A stretch of 49,977 bases of DNA from Geminisphaera colitermitum TAV2 (GTDB lineage Bacteria > Verrucomicrobiota > Verrucomicrobiia > Opitutales > Opitutaceae). A model generated the notes under the pieces. The model was not told where the DNA came from. It worked only from the letters and a program-made list of their open reading frames with translations, and made no database searches. A program made the position numbers and the translations under genes. Shown here in pieces: positions 1 through 9,381 of this stretch; within the stretch, counting starts at the first letter, position 1; every line of letters starts with the position of its first letter. The stretch is taken from the NCBI RefSeq assembly GCF_000171235.2, contig NZ_ABEA03000014.1:1-49977 (forward strand). Direction: 5' to 3'.

Positions 1-1283
1 AGGGGACCGCTGTCTCGGCCTTGGCTCCGCAGTCAACGTCGTCTTCCTCGCAGTCCTCGTCCGCCTCGTCGTCGCCTGCCTCGGCGGCTTCGTCGGTGCG
101 GGTCAATACGGAGAAGCTCGACTCGCTCATGGATGTGGTGGGCGAACTGGTAATCGTGCAAAGCCAGTTGCAAGAGTCGGCGCGCGGGGCGGTCGGAGGC
201 ACGGCGGGAGGAGCGTCGGGAGGGGATGGCTCGCCATTGACGCGCAATCTCGCGCAACTGGGCCGGATCACCAAGGAGCTTCAGCGCACGGCGATGGCGT
301 TGCGCATGGTGCCGATCAAGCCGATGTTTCAGCGCATCGGGCGCGTGGTGCGCGATCTTTCGCGCGAATGCGACAAGCGGGTGCGGTTCACGACGAGCGG
401 CGACGAGACGGAAATCGATCGCACGGTGGTCGAGGAGATTGTCGATCCGCTCGTGCACATGGTGCGCAATGCGGTGGACCACGGGCTGGAGTCGGCGGAG
501 GCGCGCGTGGCGGCGGGCAAGGACGCGGTGGGCAAAATCTCGCTGGGGGCGGCGCACGAGGGGAGCACTTTGGTGATCGAATTGCGGGACGACGGGCGCG
601 GGCTCGACTTGGAAAAAATCCTCGCCAAGGCGCGCAAGCAGGGGTTGGTGGCCGGGGATGCACGGCTGGCACCGGAGGAGATCACGAGCTTGATTTTTCT
701 TCCCGGTTTTTCGACGGCGGAGAAGGTCACGTCTGTGTCGGGGCGGGGCGTGGGCATGGATGTGGTGCGGCGCAACATCGAGCGGCTGGGCGGGCACATC
801 ACGATTGAGTCGGCGGCGGGCGCGGGTTCGACGTTTCGCATCCGGCTGCCGTTGACGACGGCGATCATCGACGGGCTGCTGGTGCGCGTGGGGCCGGATC
901 ACTTCATCCTGCCGAGCACGTCGGTGCGCATGGCGTTGAGGCCGGTGCGCGCCTCGCTCGCCTCGATCCAGGCGCGGGAGGGGCGGCGCGAGGCGCTCGA
1001 TCATCGCGGGAAAATCCTGCCGCTGCACCGGCTGCACCGGCGGTTTGGCATTGTGGACGCCGTGGAGGACCCGACGGCGGGCATCGTTGTCATCGTGGAA
1101 AATGGCGACCGGGCCTATGCGCTGCTGGTGGACGAATTGGTCAACAAGCAGGAGGTGGTCGTGAAAAATCTCGGCGGTTTTCTCCAAAACCTGCCAGGCG
1201 CGGCGGGCGTGGCGGGCGGCGCAATTCTGGGCGATGGCAACATCGCGCTCATCCTCGACCCGGCCTCGCTCTACGCGGCATGA
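1..1283 (+). CDS. cheA: Chemotaxis histidine kinase CheA, 3' part
   Basis: This is the C-terminal part of a CheA kinase, which autophosphorylates in response to chemoreceptors and passes phosphate to CheY/CheB. The reading frame is open to the left edge, so the Hpt (P1) and P2 domains lie outside the window. Visible in order are a Ser/Ala-rich linker, a dimerisation helix pair (LDSLMDVVGELV near nt 110-150), and an HATPase domain. That domain has the N-box HMVRNAVDHGLE (about nt 456-490), the G1 box DDGRG (about nt 588-602) and the G2 box GRGVGMDVV (about nt 741-767). A CheW-like domain follows to the C terminus, ending near ILGDGNIALILDP. The TTG at 21 is only an internal codon. All ATP-binding boxes look intact. 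The HDOD gene follows after 10 bp and is probably co-transcribed. Confidence 0.95.
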   Translation, partial: GTAVSALAPQSTSSSSQSSSASSSPASAASSVRVNTEKLDSLMDVVGELVIVQSQLQESARGAVGGTAGGASGGDGSPLTRNLAQLGRITKELQRTAMALRMVPIKPMFQRIGRVVRDLSRECDKRVRFTTSGDETEIDRTVVEEIVDPLVHMVRNAVDHGLESAEARVAAGKDAVGKISLGAAHEGSTLVIELRDDGRGLDLEKILAKARKQGLVAGDARLAPEEITSLIFLPGFSTAEKVTSVSGRGVGMDVVRRNIERLGGHITIESAAGAGSTFRIRLPLTTAIIDGLLVRVGPDHFILPSTSVRMALRPVRASLASIQAREGRREALDHRGKILPLHRLHRRFGIVDAVEDPTAGIVVIVENGDRAYALLVDELVNKQEVVVKNLGGFLQNLPGAAGVAGGAILGDGNIALILDPASLYAA

Positions 1284-1293
1284 GCGCGCTTGC

Positions 1294-2214
1294 ATGGACA
1301 TGCCAGAAGAACACGCGATGCCCATGAGTCCGCTGGACCTGTCATTGGAGGAGGTTTGCGAACGGGCGTTGCGGCTGCCGTGCGCGCCGACATTGCTGCC
1401 GCGCCTGCTCGGTGTGCTGGGGCGCGCGGAGTCGAGCATCGAGGACATGGAGGAGGTGATCCGTCTGGACCCGGCGCTGGGCGGCGCCGTGCTGCGGCTG
1501 GCCAACTCGGCGCATTTCGCGGACGCGGGGGCGGGCGTGGATTCGTTGCACGAGGCGGTGCTGCGTCTGGGACAAAAGGAGATTTACCGGCTGGCGGCGT
1601 TGTCGATCGCAAGCCGGTGGGCGGCGTATGAGGATTTTGGGTACGAGTGGAATCCGGGGGATTTTTGCCGTGTGTCGCTGGTGACGGCGGTGGCGGCGGA
1701 GGTGCTGGCGGAGCGGAGCAGGCGGGTGTCGCCGGAGGTGGCGTACACGGCGGGACTGGTTCAGGGGTTGGGCAAGCTGGCGCTGGCCTACAGTTGCAGC
1801 CGGGCGTTCCCGGCGATCCGGCGGCGTCAGCGCGCGCTGGGTTGCACGTGGCTGGAGGCGGAGGCGGATGTGCTCGGGTTCAGCCACGCGATGGTCAGCG
1901 CCGGGTTGTTGCGGCGGTGGCGTTTTCCCGAGGCGTTCGCGGTGGTGGCGGCCCACAATCCGCCGACAAAGGCGATCCCGGCCGAGCACCTGCCGCTGGC
2001 GGTGCATGTGCATGCGGCCAATTATCTGGCGGCGAGTTTTGGCGTGGGGCAGGGGGAGGAGGGACTCTTGATGGGGCTCAATCCGGAGTTGCTGCTGGAG
2101 TGGTCGTTCACGCCTGAATTTTTGGAGGCGGCGTTGCCCGAGGTTTTTTCTCGGGCCACGCGCTTGATGCGTGATCGGTTGCACGAGAAACGGGCGCTGG
2201 ATGCGGGCTGGTGA
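1294..2214 (+). CDS. HDOD domain protein
   Basis: The product is about 306 residues and is dominated by an HDOD domain, a degenerate HD phosphohydrolase fold common in bacterial signalling. Characteristic stretches are LPCAPTLLPRLLGVL, IRLDPALGGAVLRLANSAHF, AVLRLGQKEIYRLA and AYTAGLVQGLGKLAL. I chose ATG 1294, which gives a 10-bp gap after cheA; ATGs at 1300, 1318 and 1324 are also possible, and an upstream extension would overlap cheA. There is no output domain such as GGDEF or EAL. HDOD genes next to chemotaxis genes usually encode accessory signalling proteins, but the precise role here is unknown. Confidence 0.85.
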   Translation: MDMPEEHAMPMSPLDLSLEEVCERALRLPCAPTLLPRLLGVLGRAESSIEDMEEVIRLDPALGGAVLRLANSAHFADAGAGVDSLHEAVLRLGQKEIYRLAALSIASRWAAYEDFGYEWNPGDFCRVSLVTAVAAEVLAERSRRVSPEVAYTAGLVQGLGKLALAYSCSRAFPAIRRRQRALGCTWLEAEADVLGFSHAMVSAGLLRRWRFPEAFAVVAAHNPPTKAIPAEHLPLAVHVHAANYLAASFGVGQGEEGLLMGLNPELLLEWSFTPEFLEAALPEVFSRATRLMRDRLHEKRALDAGW

Positions 2215-2239
2215 AGCCGGCGCGGACGGCCCGGCCCGG

Positions 2240-4063
2240 TCAGCCCATGGCGGCGGAGCCCCGGCTGCCGATGCGGGAGCCGGGGAAGGCGGTCAGAAAG
2301 CGTTCTTCGTCCGACACGCCGCCCACCAGGATGAGTTCGTGATGCGGCTCCAGCAGGGTGTCGGGGCCGGGTGTGATGCGCGTGGATTCGCCGTCCTGAA
2401 GCGCCACGACAAAACAGCCGGTGCTCTCCCGGAGGCGCGATTCGGCGAGCCGCTTGCCGTGAAGGACCTTGGGCGTCTTGACGCGAAAGGCATGCACGCC
2501 TTCGGCCACCATGGTGAGGTCGCCGCCGGTCAGGAAATTGCAGACGGTGCCGACGGCAATGGTCGTGTAGGCCATGACAAAGTCCGCCCCGGCGCGATGG
2601 AGCGTGGCGACGTTGCGCTCGTGCGTGGCGCGGACGATAATCTGGAGATCGGGGCGGATGCGGCGGCAAAAGACAGTGAGGTAGATGTTGGCGTCGTCGT
2701 CGTGCGAGGTGATCACGACCGTGCGCGCGCGCAACATGCCCGCGCGACGCATCACGGCCATGTCGGCGGCGTCGCCGATGACGACGCGTTCGGGGTCGAA
2801 ACCGGAGTCGGGGATGCGGGCAGGGAGGCGTTCGATGAGTTTGCTGTTGATGCCGAGGCGGTCGAGCGTGCGGGCGGTGGCGCGCCCCACACGACCGGCG
2901 CCGACGATAATGACGGGGGCGGCAGAGGAGGGCGGAGTGGTCACGGATGCAGGCTCCGATGCGGGCGCAGCCGGGGGCGCGGGGGGGGGCGCGGGGGGGG
3001 GGGCGGGGGGGCGTGTGTTGCCTTTCTGGATACGGTCGAAGGTCTGGAACTGGTCGCGCGAACCGGCGAGGAGGATCATCATGTCGCGCTGGATGAGGAG
3101 GTCGGGCGAGCCGGGGAGGAAGGTGCCGCGGCTCCAGCAGCCGATAATCATGAGGCCGGTGCGGGCGCGCAGGCCGCAGTCGCGGATTTTTTGCCCGCTG
3201 AGGCCGGCGTCGCTGGCGGTGGCCTCGGCGATGAGCAGGGGGCCAAATTCGGCGACGACGTGGGCTCTGGGCGCGCTGGATTCGACGCAGCGGGCGAGGA
3301 AGGAGCCGAGCAATTCGTCGAGCCGGAGGATGTGCGTGGCGCCGGCCATGGGGAGGATTTCGCAGGAGGGCAGGTCCTTGGCCGTGGCGATGATGGGCAC
3401 GTCGGGAGCTTCCTGGCGGACGGTGAAGGTGGCGTTGGTGTTGGCGACGTCGCCGCCGGTGGCGAGGACGAGGGCGGCGTGGCGGGCGCGGGCGTTGGTC
3501 CAGGTGGCGGGTTCGTCGGGTGTGCCGAGCATGACCTTGACGCCGAGTTCGTGAAGGCGGGTGGCGGCTTCCTGGTCGGGCACGAGGACGAGGTAGGGTC
3601 TTTGGTATTTTTCAAGCCGGGGGATGAGGGCGGCGGTGACGGGGTCGTAACTGGTAAAAATGACGTGGCCGGAGAGGTTTTCGGGAGCGCGTTTGGGGGT
3701 CTTGGCAGCGGCTTGGGCGGCCATCCAGGGGGCGTAGAAAAATTCGATGAACGTGAAGGGCAGCAGCATCAGCAGGAAGACGAGGCCGGAGAGCATGACC
3801 GTGACGGAAAACATGCGACCGAGAACGCTGTTGAAGGTGATGTCGCCAAAGCCGAGGGTGGTCATGACGGTGAAGGTCCAGTAAACGCCGTCGAGCATGT
3901 GAAAGTCCCGCCCTTCGTGCGCCATGATGAAGTGAAAGATGACGCTGAATCCGAGGACCATGAGGGCGAGGACCGCAATGAACTTGAGGAGGAGCCGGAC
4001 GTTGCGCTGGCGCGGTTGGGTCTGGCGGACGATCTCGGTGATGGTGGCGGGTAGGAATTTCAC
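2240..4063 (-). CDS. Potassium channel protein with two RCK (TrkA-N/TrkA-C) domains
   Basis: About 607 residues. Two transmembrane helices flank a pore loop with selectivity filter TLGFGD (YWTFTVMTTLGFGDITF), so this is a 2-TM K+ channel. A degenerate TrkA-N/RCK domain follows (GHVIFTSYDPVTAALIP...), then a TrkA-C-like segment, a Pro/Ala-rich linker, and a second TrkA-N domain with an intact GAGRVG nucleotide-binding loop plus TrkA-C. It probably regulates K+ flux in response to nucleotides. The linker is encoded by G tracts of 9, 11 and 7 bases (2981-3011). The start is uncertain. The frame stays open to 4159, but codons above 4086 are tRNA and terminator sequence, so I chose GTG 4063 (VKFLPATITEIV). 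The gene faces cheA/HDOD convergently and lay directly downstream of tRNA-Asn before the island inserted. Confidence 0.88.
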   Translation of the reverse strand: MKFLPATITEIVRQTQPRQRNVRLLLKFIAVLALMVLGFSVIFHFIMAHEGRDFHMLDGVYWTFTVMTTLGFGDITFNSVLGRMFSVTVMLSGLVFLLMLLPFTFIEFFYAPWMAAQAAAKTPKRAPENLSGHVIFTSYDPVTAALIPRLEKYQRPYLVLVPDQEAATRLHELGVKVMLGTPDEPATWTNARARHAALVLATGGDVANTNATFTVRQEAPDVPIIATAKDLPSCEILPMAGATHILRLDELLGSFLARCVESSAPRAHVVAEFGPLLIAEATASDAGLSGQKIRDCGLRARTGLMIIGCWSRGTFLPGSPDLLIQRDMMILLAGSRDQFQTFDRIQKGNTRPPAPPPAPPPAPPAAPASEPASVTTPPSSAAPVIIVGAGRVGRATARTLDRLGINSKLIERLPARIPDSGFDPERVVIGDAADMAVMRRAGMLRARTVVITSHDDDANIYLTVFCRRIRPDLQIIVRATHERNVATLHRAGADFVMAYTTIAVGTVCNFLTGGDLTMVAEGVHAFRVKTPKVLHGKRLAESRLRESTGCFVVALQDGESTRITPGPDTLLEPHHELILVGGVSDEERFLTAFPGSRIGSRGSAAMG

Positions 4064-4080
4064 GTTGGGATGCAGATACC

Positions 4081-4113
4081 AAAAAGCCTCGCAATTCAGA
4101 TGAATTGCGAGGC
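4081..4113 (-). terminator. Original tRNA-Asn terminator
   Basis: A perfect 13-bp stem (GCCTCGCAATTCA at 4086-4098 pairs with 4101-4113, with a 2-base centre) is followed on the minus strand by five T residues (4085-4081). It lies 12 bp past the 3' end of the tRNA-Asn fragment, so it is best read as the terminator that ended tRNA-Asn transcription before the island separated the two. Confidence 0.8.
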
Positions 4114-4125
4114 TTTGTTTGAGAG

Positions 4126-4171
4126 TGGCTGCCCGGGCTGGGATTGAACCAGTGACCAAGTGATTAACAGT
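4126..4171 (-). repeat. att site: 3' fragment of tRNA-Asn (left end of island)
   Basis: These 46 bp match 22201-22246, inside the intact tRNA-Asn gene, with a single mismatch (4153 versus 22228). They run from the encoded CCA through the T arm to the anticodon loop and then stop matching. The same-orientation copies 18,075 bp apart are the usual footprint of tyrosine-integrase insertion into a tRNA 3' end. This copy is the displaced end of the original target. It is followed on its outer side by the old tRNA terminator and the host K+ channel gene. Confidence 0.9.
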
Positions 4172-4262
4172 TATCTTGTATGCCTATTTCCATCTTTTCT
4201 TTTTTCTTCCTAACTATTCCTAATTATGATCCTGTTCTCATAGGTAGAATATTTTGTAACTT

Positions 4263-5658
4263 ATGAATGAAAAAGGAAAGATGGGAAATTTTGAGAATCC
4301 AAAAAACGGGACAGTAACGGGACAGTCAAATCTGACTGTCCCGTTTTTTCGTTCCGCCAAGACCCATCAGGATTACTGGAAAAGTCGTATTATTCGCCGA
4401 CTGTTCGCCACCCGTGACGGCAAACAGGGAATTCCTCCCGAGTATTCAGTCAGAATGCGTCACCTGAAACATGACGTGTGGTTCAATCTCGAAACCGCCA
4501 ACCAGGCCGTCGCCGCCGGTCAAGGCCCGCGACATTTACCTGTCCCTTGTAAGCGCCGGATGGGATGCCACTCTTGCGAAATACAAACCTTCGCCTATCG
4601 CAAAGGCTAAGATCTGCACGGTAGGAGAGTTCCTCGTCGAAGTTCGTGCACGTTCCCACCTCAAGGCTATGACCGTCCGGCGGTATGCCGTGAAACTTCG
4701 CAAGATGGTTGCCGACATCGCGAAGATAGACGCCAACGCCAAGAAAAAGCAGCGGCGGGTAAAATATGATCACGTGAGCGGTGGACATGTAGCGTGGCTT
4801 GCCAAGGTGGACGGACAGTCACTGGGCCTCCTGACTCCTGAAAGTATCAATGCATGGCGTAACGCCTACATAACCAAGGCTGGCAACAATCCGGTAAAAA
4901 GGAAATCGGCAGAGCGCTCCGCGGCATCCTACCTTCGTTGTGCTCGTTCGTTGTTTCGGGAAGAGGTGACTGCTCTCCTGAGAGTCAAATTACCTCCCAA
5001 TCCCTTTGCCGAGGTGAAAATCAAAGATCCCGGTCCGCAGCGCTACCACTCGGAGGTTAACCCGGAATGGCTCCTTGCATGCGCAGAACGCGAACTGCGC
5101 AATGATCCGGAGAGTCGACAACAATACCTTGCATTGTTGCTCTGCCTGTGGGGAGGGCTTCGCCGGAAGGAAGCCGACTTGCTAACTTGGAAGCAAATCG
5201 ATTTGGCCGAAGGTACTCTCCACATCCGACGGACTCCATATTTTGAGCCCAAGACAGAAGAGAGTGAGCGAGTGGTTGATCTCTCTCCCGGTGCTGTTAA
5301 GATGCTGCGTTCGTTCAAGATGCGAGCCAAGGGAGAATTTGTCCTGACAGGCTCTGATCCGCATCCGGAGGCGACTTACGATTATTACCGGTGTGACTGC
5401 ACATGGCGCAAACTCATCAAATGGATGAAGGGGAAAGGGATTACCCAGACCAAGGCGATTCACTCGCTCCGCAAGGAAAGCGGCAGTCTTATCGCTTCGG
5501 ATTTCGGCATCGAGGCGGCCCGCCAACATCTCGGACACCGTGACATTAGCACAACCTCCTCTCATTACGTCGCGAAAAAGAAACGGATTGAAGTCAGCCT
5601 TCCGACAGGAAGCGCTATAACACAACTGGCAGAAGCACCGGCAGAGAATGCGTCATGA
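4263..5658 (+). pseudogene. int: Site-specific tyrosine recombinase (integrase), frameshifted
   Basis: Two overlapping frames together give one phage-type integrase of about 465 residues. The first (from ATG 4263) ends its homologous part at NLETANQAVAA. The second, open from before 4519 to 5658, continues KARDIYLSLVSAGWDA. Removing one G of the GG at 4518-4519 restores a continuous protein, so one base has been gained. The catalytic domain is complete in the second frame: GLRRKEADLL (first Arg), HSLRKESG (His-x-x-Arg), QHLGHRD, and the nucleophile Tyr in HYVAKK. The N-terminal part looks like a SAM-like/arm-binding region. It lies just inside the left att site and surely drove integration. 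In its present state it is probably inactive unless ribosomes shift frame. A sequencing error is the main alternative. Confidence 0.85.
4301..4350 (+). repeat. Repeated CGGGACAGT motif, island left end, with terminator-like hairpin
   Basis: A 28-bp stretch (4301-4328) containing two direct copies of CGGGACAGT is identical to 22115-22142 at the other end of the island. Here a third, inverted copy follows (4333-4345), giving a 13-bp stem with a 4-base loop and six T residues, the form of a rho-independent terminator. Its presence inside both ends, in the same orientation, suggests recombinase or excisionase arm-type sites. A transcription terminator is the alternative. It lies within the apparent integrase N terminus, so the true integrase start may be further downstream. 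Confidence 0.6.
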
Positions 5659-5877
5659 AAATATGGCATTTTCATACCGTTGGCATGTGCCCAACTGCAT
5701 GGTGTCCGGTGGCATGCCTGCGCTCCGTCTGGTTACCCATGACGGACAGACAAGGCTTGCTGCTAATTCGATGCCAAAGGAAGCTCCAGTTTAAAGAGAT
5801 AAAACATAGCTTACACCTGAAACATCAACGAATAAGGCTTCTGCCACCATCTGCACGAATCGGAGCACTCCCTTTCT

Positions 5878-6162
5878 TCATGCACGCTTTCGTCGCCAGC
5901 GTTTTTGCGGGAGAGGAAAGCGGGGTTTGGCTAAGCTGGTGGGGTCAGGAACCGCGTCATCGATCAGTGCCGAAGGTTTAATGGTGTAAGCATCGGCAAG
6001 ACGGTCAACGGTTTCCAACAAGACCTGTTTCTTTCGCCCGGATTCAATTTCCTGATAGTATTTGTAATTGAAACCGGCAATGGCGGCGAATTCCTCCTGC
6101 GTCAGTCCATGCTGCTGCCTGAGCAATTTTAGATTTTCGACGAGGCGATGTACGGAACCCAC
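5878..6162 (-). CDS. XRE-family (Cro/C1-type) transcriptional regulator
   Basis: This 94-residue protein is almost entirely a helix-turn-helix domain of the Cro/C1 type: VENLKLLRQQHGLTQEEFAAIAGFNYKYYQEIESGRKKQVLLETVDRLADAY. A short basic C-terminal tail ends QKRWRRKRA. It is transcribed toward the integrase, with a gap of about 220 bp holding no other gene. Small XRE proteins beside an integrase are commonly the repressors that keep an element quiescent. That role is inferred here from position only. Confidence 0.85.
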   Translation of the reverse strand: MGSVHRLVENLKLLRQQHGLTQEEFAAIAGFNYKYYQEIESGRKKQVLLETVDRLADAYTIKPSALIDDAVPDPTSLAKPRFPLPQKRWRRKRA

Positions 6163-6461
6163 CTCACAAGATTAACAGAAATGAATTTCTTCATTACACC
6201 CGGTTATCACTGGTGGCACTCAAGCGCAGGCCATTGAATTAAAAAAATGATCACATGCTGAAATAAAGACCTTTTGCCAATTCCATGGACGATTGATTGG
6301 TCGCGATGGAGAGTGCAGACACGGCATGAGATAACATAATACAAATAAATGGATTACATCATTCACAGGTGCCAGTGAAGCACTGGCACAGATTAGGGAT
6401 GGTGTTTCACACTTTACGCCCTGTCATCGATGGTGCTATTTGGTGTAATCAATCCTCATCT

Positions 6462-8297
6462 ATGAAAATCCATACCCACTCAGGAGGGATACTGCTCCGT
6501 CCAAAACCAATAATATCAGTAATTGTTACCCTTATCATGGCGTTTTCATGTCTGACTCAGGCGGCAGTCTCCGCAGACGTAAAGTTTACGTCCATCGCAG
6601 CCGGTCATGGTTATAGCCTATTTTTAAGGAGCGACGGAAGTGCTTGGGCTGTCGGCAGAAATAACTATGGCCAGCTTGGAGACGGGACGACGGTTGACCG
6701 AAGCAAGCCGGTAAAGGTGATGAGCGAGGTCCAAGCTATCGCAGCAGGCGCGTATCACAGCTTATTCTTAAAAAATGATGGAAGCTGCTGGGCAGTAGGA
6801 AGCAATGAATCTGGTCAGTTTGGAGACGGGACGACAGTTGACCAAAGCACCACTCCAGTAAAGGTGATGAGTGGGGTCCAAGCTATCGCAGCAAGCATGT
6901 TTCACAGCTTGTTTCTGAAAAGTGATGGCAGTGTTTGGGCTACTGGTTACAATGGATACGGGCAGCTTGGAGACGGGACGACGATTGACCGGAGCACTCC
7001 AGTCAAGGTGATGAGTGGGGTAAAGGCGATCGCAGCGGGCCGTGTTCACAGCTTGTTTTTGAAGAATGATGGAAGTGCTTGGCTTGTCGGCGACAGTGGA
7101 TATGGCAAGCGTAGCGACGTGACGACCACTCCAGTCGAGGTGATGAGTGGGGTAAAGGCGATCGCAGCGGGCACCTCTACCTGCTTTTTCTTGAAAATCG
7201 ATGGAAGTGCCTAGGCTACTGGTTCCAATGAATACGGGCAGCTTGGCGACGGGACGACGGCTAATCGGAGCACTCCGGTTAAGGTGATGAGCGGAGTCCA
7301 GGCTATCTCAGCGCGCGGGGCTCACAGCTTTTTCTTGAAAATCGATGGAAGTACCTGGGCTGTCGGCAGAAATAAATATGGCCAGCTTGGAGACGGGACG
7401 ACGACTGACCAGAGCAAGCCGGTAAAGGTGATGAGCGAGGTCCAAGCCTCAGTCGCCACAACAATAGAGACCGAAGGGAGCACTCCGATAGAGGCGATGA
7501 GCGGATTACCGGCTGTCGCAGCGGGCACGTTTCACAGCTTGTTTTTGAAAAGTGATGGAAGCGTTTGGGTTGTCGGACTCAGTGGATTTGGCCAGCTTGG
7601 CGATGGGACGACGGCTGATCGTGGCACTCCAGTCAAGGTGATGAGTGGGGTAAAGGCGATCGCGGCAGGCGGGGCTCACAGCTTGTTTTTGAAAAGCGAT
7701 GGAAGCGTTTGGGCTGTAGGCCTCAATAATTTGGGCCAGCTTGGCGATGGGACGACGGCTAACCGGATCACTACGCCAGTAGAGGTGATGAGTGGGGTAA
7801 AGGCGATCGCAGCAGGCATGGGTCACAGCTTGTTCTTGAGAAATGATGGAAGTGTTTGGGCTGTAGGTCACAATGAATCTGGTCAGCTTGGAGACGGGAC
7901 GACGGTTGACCGGAGCACTCCAGTTAAGGTGATGAATGGAGTGCAGGCTATCGCAGCGGGCGTGACTCACAGCTTGTTCTTAAAAAGTGATGAAAGTTAT
8001 TGGACTGTCGGCGACAATGAATCTGGTCAGCTTGGAGACGGGACGACGACTGGCCGGAGCACTCCAGTAAAGGTGATGAGCGGAGTGCAAGCAATCGCCG
8101 CAGGCGAGGCTCACAGCTTGTTTTTGAAAAGCGATGGAAGTGCTTGGACTGTAGGATCAAATGGATCTGGTCAGCTTGGAGATGGAACGATGACTGGCCG
8201 GAGCACTCCAGTAAAGGTGATGAACGGAGTGCAAGCAATCGCCGCAGGCGAGGCTCACAGCTTGTTTTTGAAAAATGAGGAAGTGCCTAGACTGTAG
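6462..8297 (+). pseudogene. Secreted RCC1-repeat protein, interrupted
   Basis: A signal peptide (MKIHTHSGGILLRPKPIISV... SCLTQAAVSA) precedes about twelve RCC1-type beta-propeller repeats. Each is 48-50 residues with the core GVQAIAAGxxHSLFLKSDGSxWAVGxNxxGQLGDGTT. The DNA repeats run at about 145 bp. The frame is broken in two ways. An in-frame TAG at 7212-7214 stands where sister repeats have TGG, and near 8273 a base is missing from GATGG, followed by another TGG-to-TAG change. Recognisable repeat sequence continues to about 8340. A partial repeat near 7440-7500 has also lost its core. RCC1 repeats act as binding propellers, mostly known from eukaryotes and scattered bacterial secreted proteins. 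The upstream 300 bp (6163-6461) is AT-rich and holds no gene I can support. Confidence 0.85.
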
Positions 8298-8495
8298 GCG
8301 ACAATGGATTGGGACAACTTGGCGATGGGACGACGGTTGGCCGGAGGAGCACTCCGGTAGGCTACACGATCTTGGAACAGAGGCACGCCGGATAACCCTT
8401 CCCTCGGAAGACAAGAGAAACCCCTCTTGCTTTTTGTGAGATACCCTCCCTCGTCCACATAGGAGGTAAATATGGCAGAATGGTATCGAAACTGT

Positions 8496-8507
8496 CCCCC
8501 CCCCCCC
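8496..8507. repeat. C12 homopolymer
   Basis: A run of twelve C residues in the gene-poor part of the island, just after an ATG preceded by AGGAGGT. It is one of seven G/C runs of 12 or more bases in the window. Confidence 0.9.
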
Positions 8508-8614
8508 ATTGACCCAACAAGGGCCCAAAGAGGGGTCTCTCTTGCCCATCACAATGGTAAACCCTCCCTCATTTCAAGGAAGGACCCTTCAACAAAAAGA
8601 ATGCTCCCCCTCCT

Positions 8615-8626
8615 CCCCCCCCCCCC
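8615..8626. repeat. C12 homopolymer
   Basis: A second run of twelve C residues, 107 bp beyond the previous one, in the same motif-rich stretch. Confidence 0.9.
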
Positions 8627-9381
8627 ACACACACCGACATGTCCCTCGTATGCCTCTTCGACACGAACTATTTGCAACTCTTTCATAGATGTAGGATTGA
8701 AATGTTGGTGGCCGGGAGGACCCTCCCTCCCTTCCACTGTCCCGATGGAGGGTAGCGTGACGGCAAAGGAGGGTCCTCCCCCAGAGACAGTCCAGGAAAG
8801 AGGTGGGGAAGGGTGTACCCTCGCCTGCGCAAGCCACAACCAAGCCCTTCCCCTTGCCGCATACCCCTCCAGTAACTTCTCCCTCCTTGCCTGCCGACAC
8901 CTCCGTCTCCCACGGCTGTCACGCTTCTCTTCCCATCTCCTCCTCCCGGAGGGTTCTCGCTTGGAAAGGTGGCCCAGATACGAACACCAAATAACTCACC
9001 GGTATCCCGTAAACCTATGTGTGGAGTTCAGCTATGTGATCGAGGACCCTTCTCCCGCAGCTTTCGCAAGGGTTTACTTGGCCGACGATGGTGCAGGATT
9101 TGATCAAACCCTCCCTCAGCCTCGCAACAGAGACCGGGAGGGATTACCTTTTCCCAAAATCTACGAGGGTATCTTTCGCTGGGGGGGCCAAGGGAAGAAG
9201 AGATACCCTCCTGATTAGCACAACATTCTTCTCACTCTTGCCCTCGCACACATCTTTCTCCCATGCAGCGGCTGCGGCATAGACGCCAAACGTGCTCCCT
9301 CTTGACCTCACTCTGGCTGACCGTTGGGCGTCTTTCAGCAGCCGGTGCACCCGCGTTCCCTCGGGCAATGACGGGGTGGGA

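Larger units (their letters stand above)
8385..9215. repeat. Gene-poor stretch rich in ACCCTCC/GGAGGGT motifs
   Basis: The heptamer ACCCTCC or its complement recurs about ten times in 800 bp (near 8444, 8561, 8726, 8747, 8769, 8948, 9107, 9204 and related forms). It is often extended to TACCCTCCCTC. Two 12-base C runs lie here as well. None of the open frames on either strand resembles a protein I recognise, although one (8472-9218, plus) has AGGAGGT just before its ATG. The same motif reappears inside the gene at 12980-13999. The stretch around 8800-8890 resembles 11505-11600. I read this as repeat-modified, decayed DNA and see no supportable gene. Confidence 0.5.

Noticed and set aside
2171-4054. 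Plus-strand open frame of 627 codons antisense to the K+ channel gene
   Set aside because: Gly/Asp/Glu-rich composition typical of an antisense shadow in GC-rich DNA; the minus strand has clear channel and RCK motifs.
4126-4200. A second tRNA-Asn gene
   Set aside because: Only the 3' 46 bp match; the D arm and the 5' acceptor strand are absent, so it is an att remnant.
5655-5981. 108-codon plus-strand frame after the integrase
   Set aside because: Its 3' part overlaps the XRE gene on the other strand and the sequence is not protein-like.
6600-8300. CRISPR-like or noncoding tandem repeat of about 145 bp
   Set aside because: The repeats encode RCC1 propeller blades in one continuous frame apart from point lesions.
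8472-9218. 248-codon plus-strand frame with AGGAGGT before its ATG
   Set aside because: The protein is Pro/Ser-rich, crosses two C12 runs and resembles nothing known. The ribosome-binding match is probably part of the GGAGG-rich repeat background.
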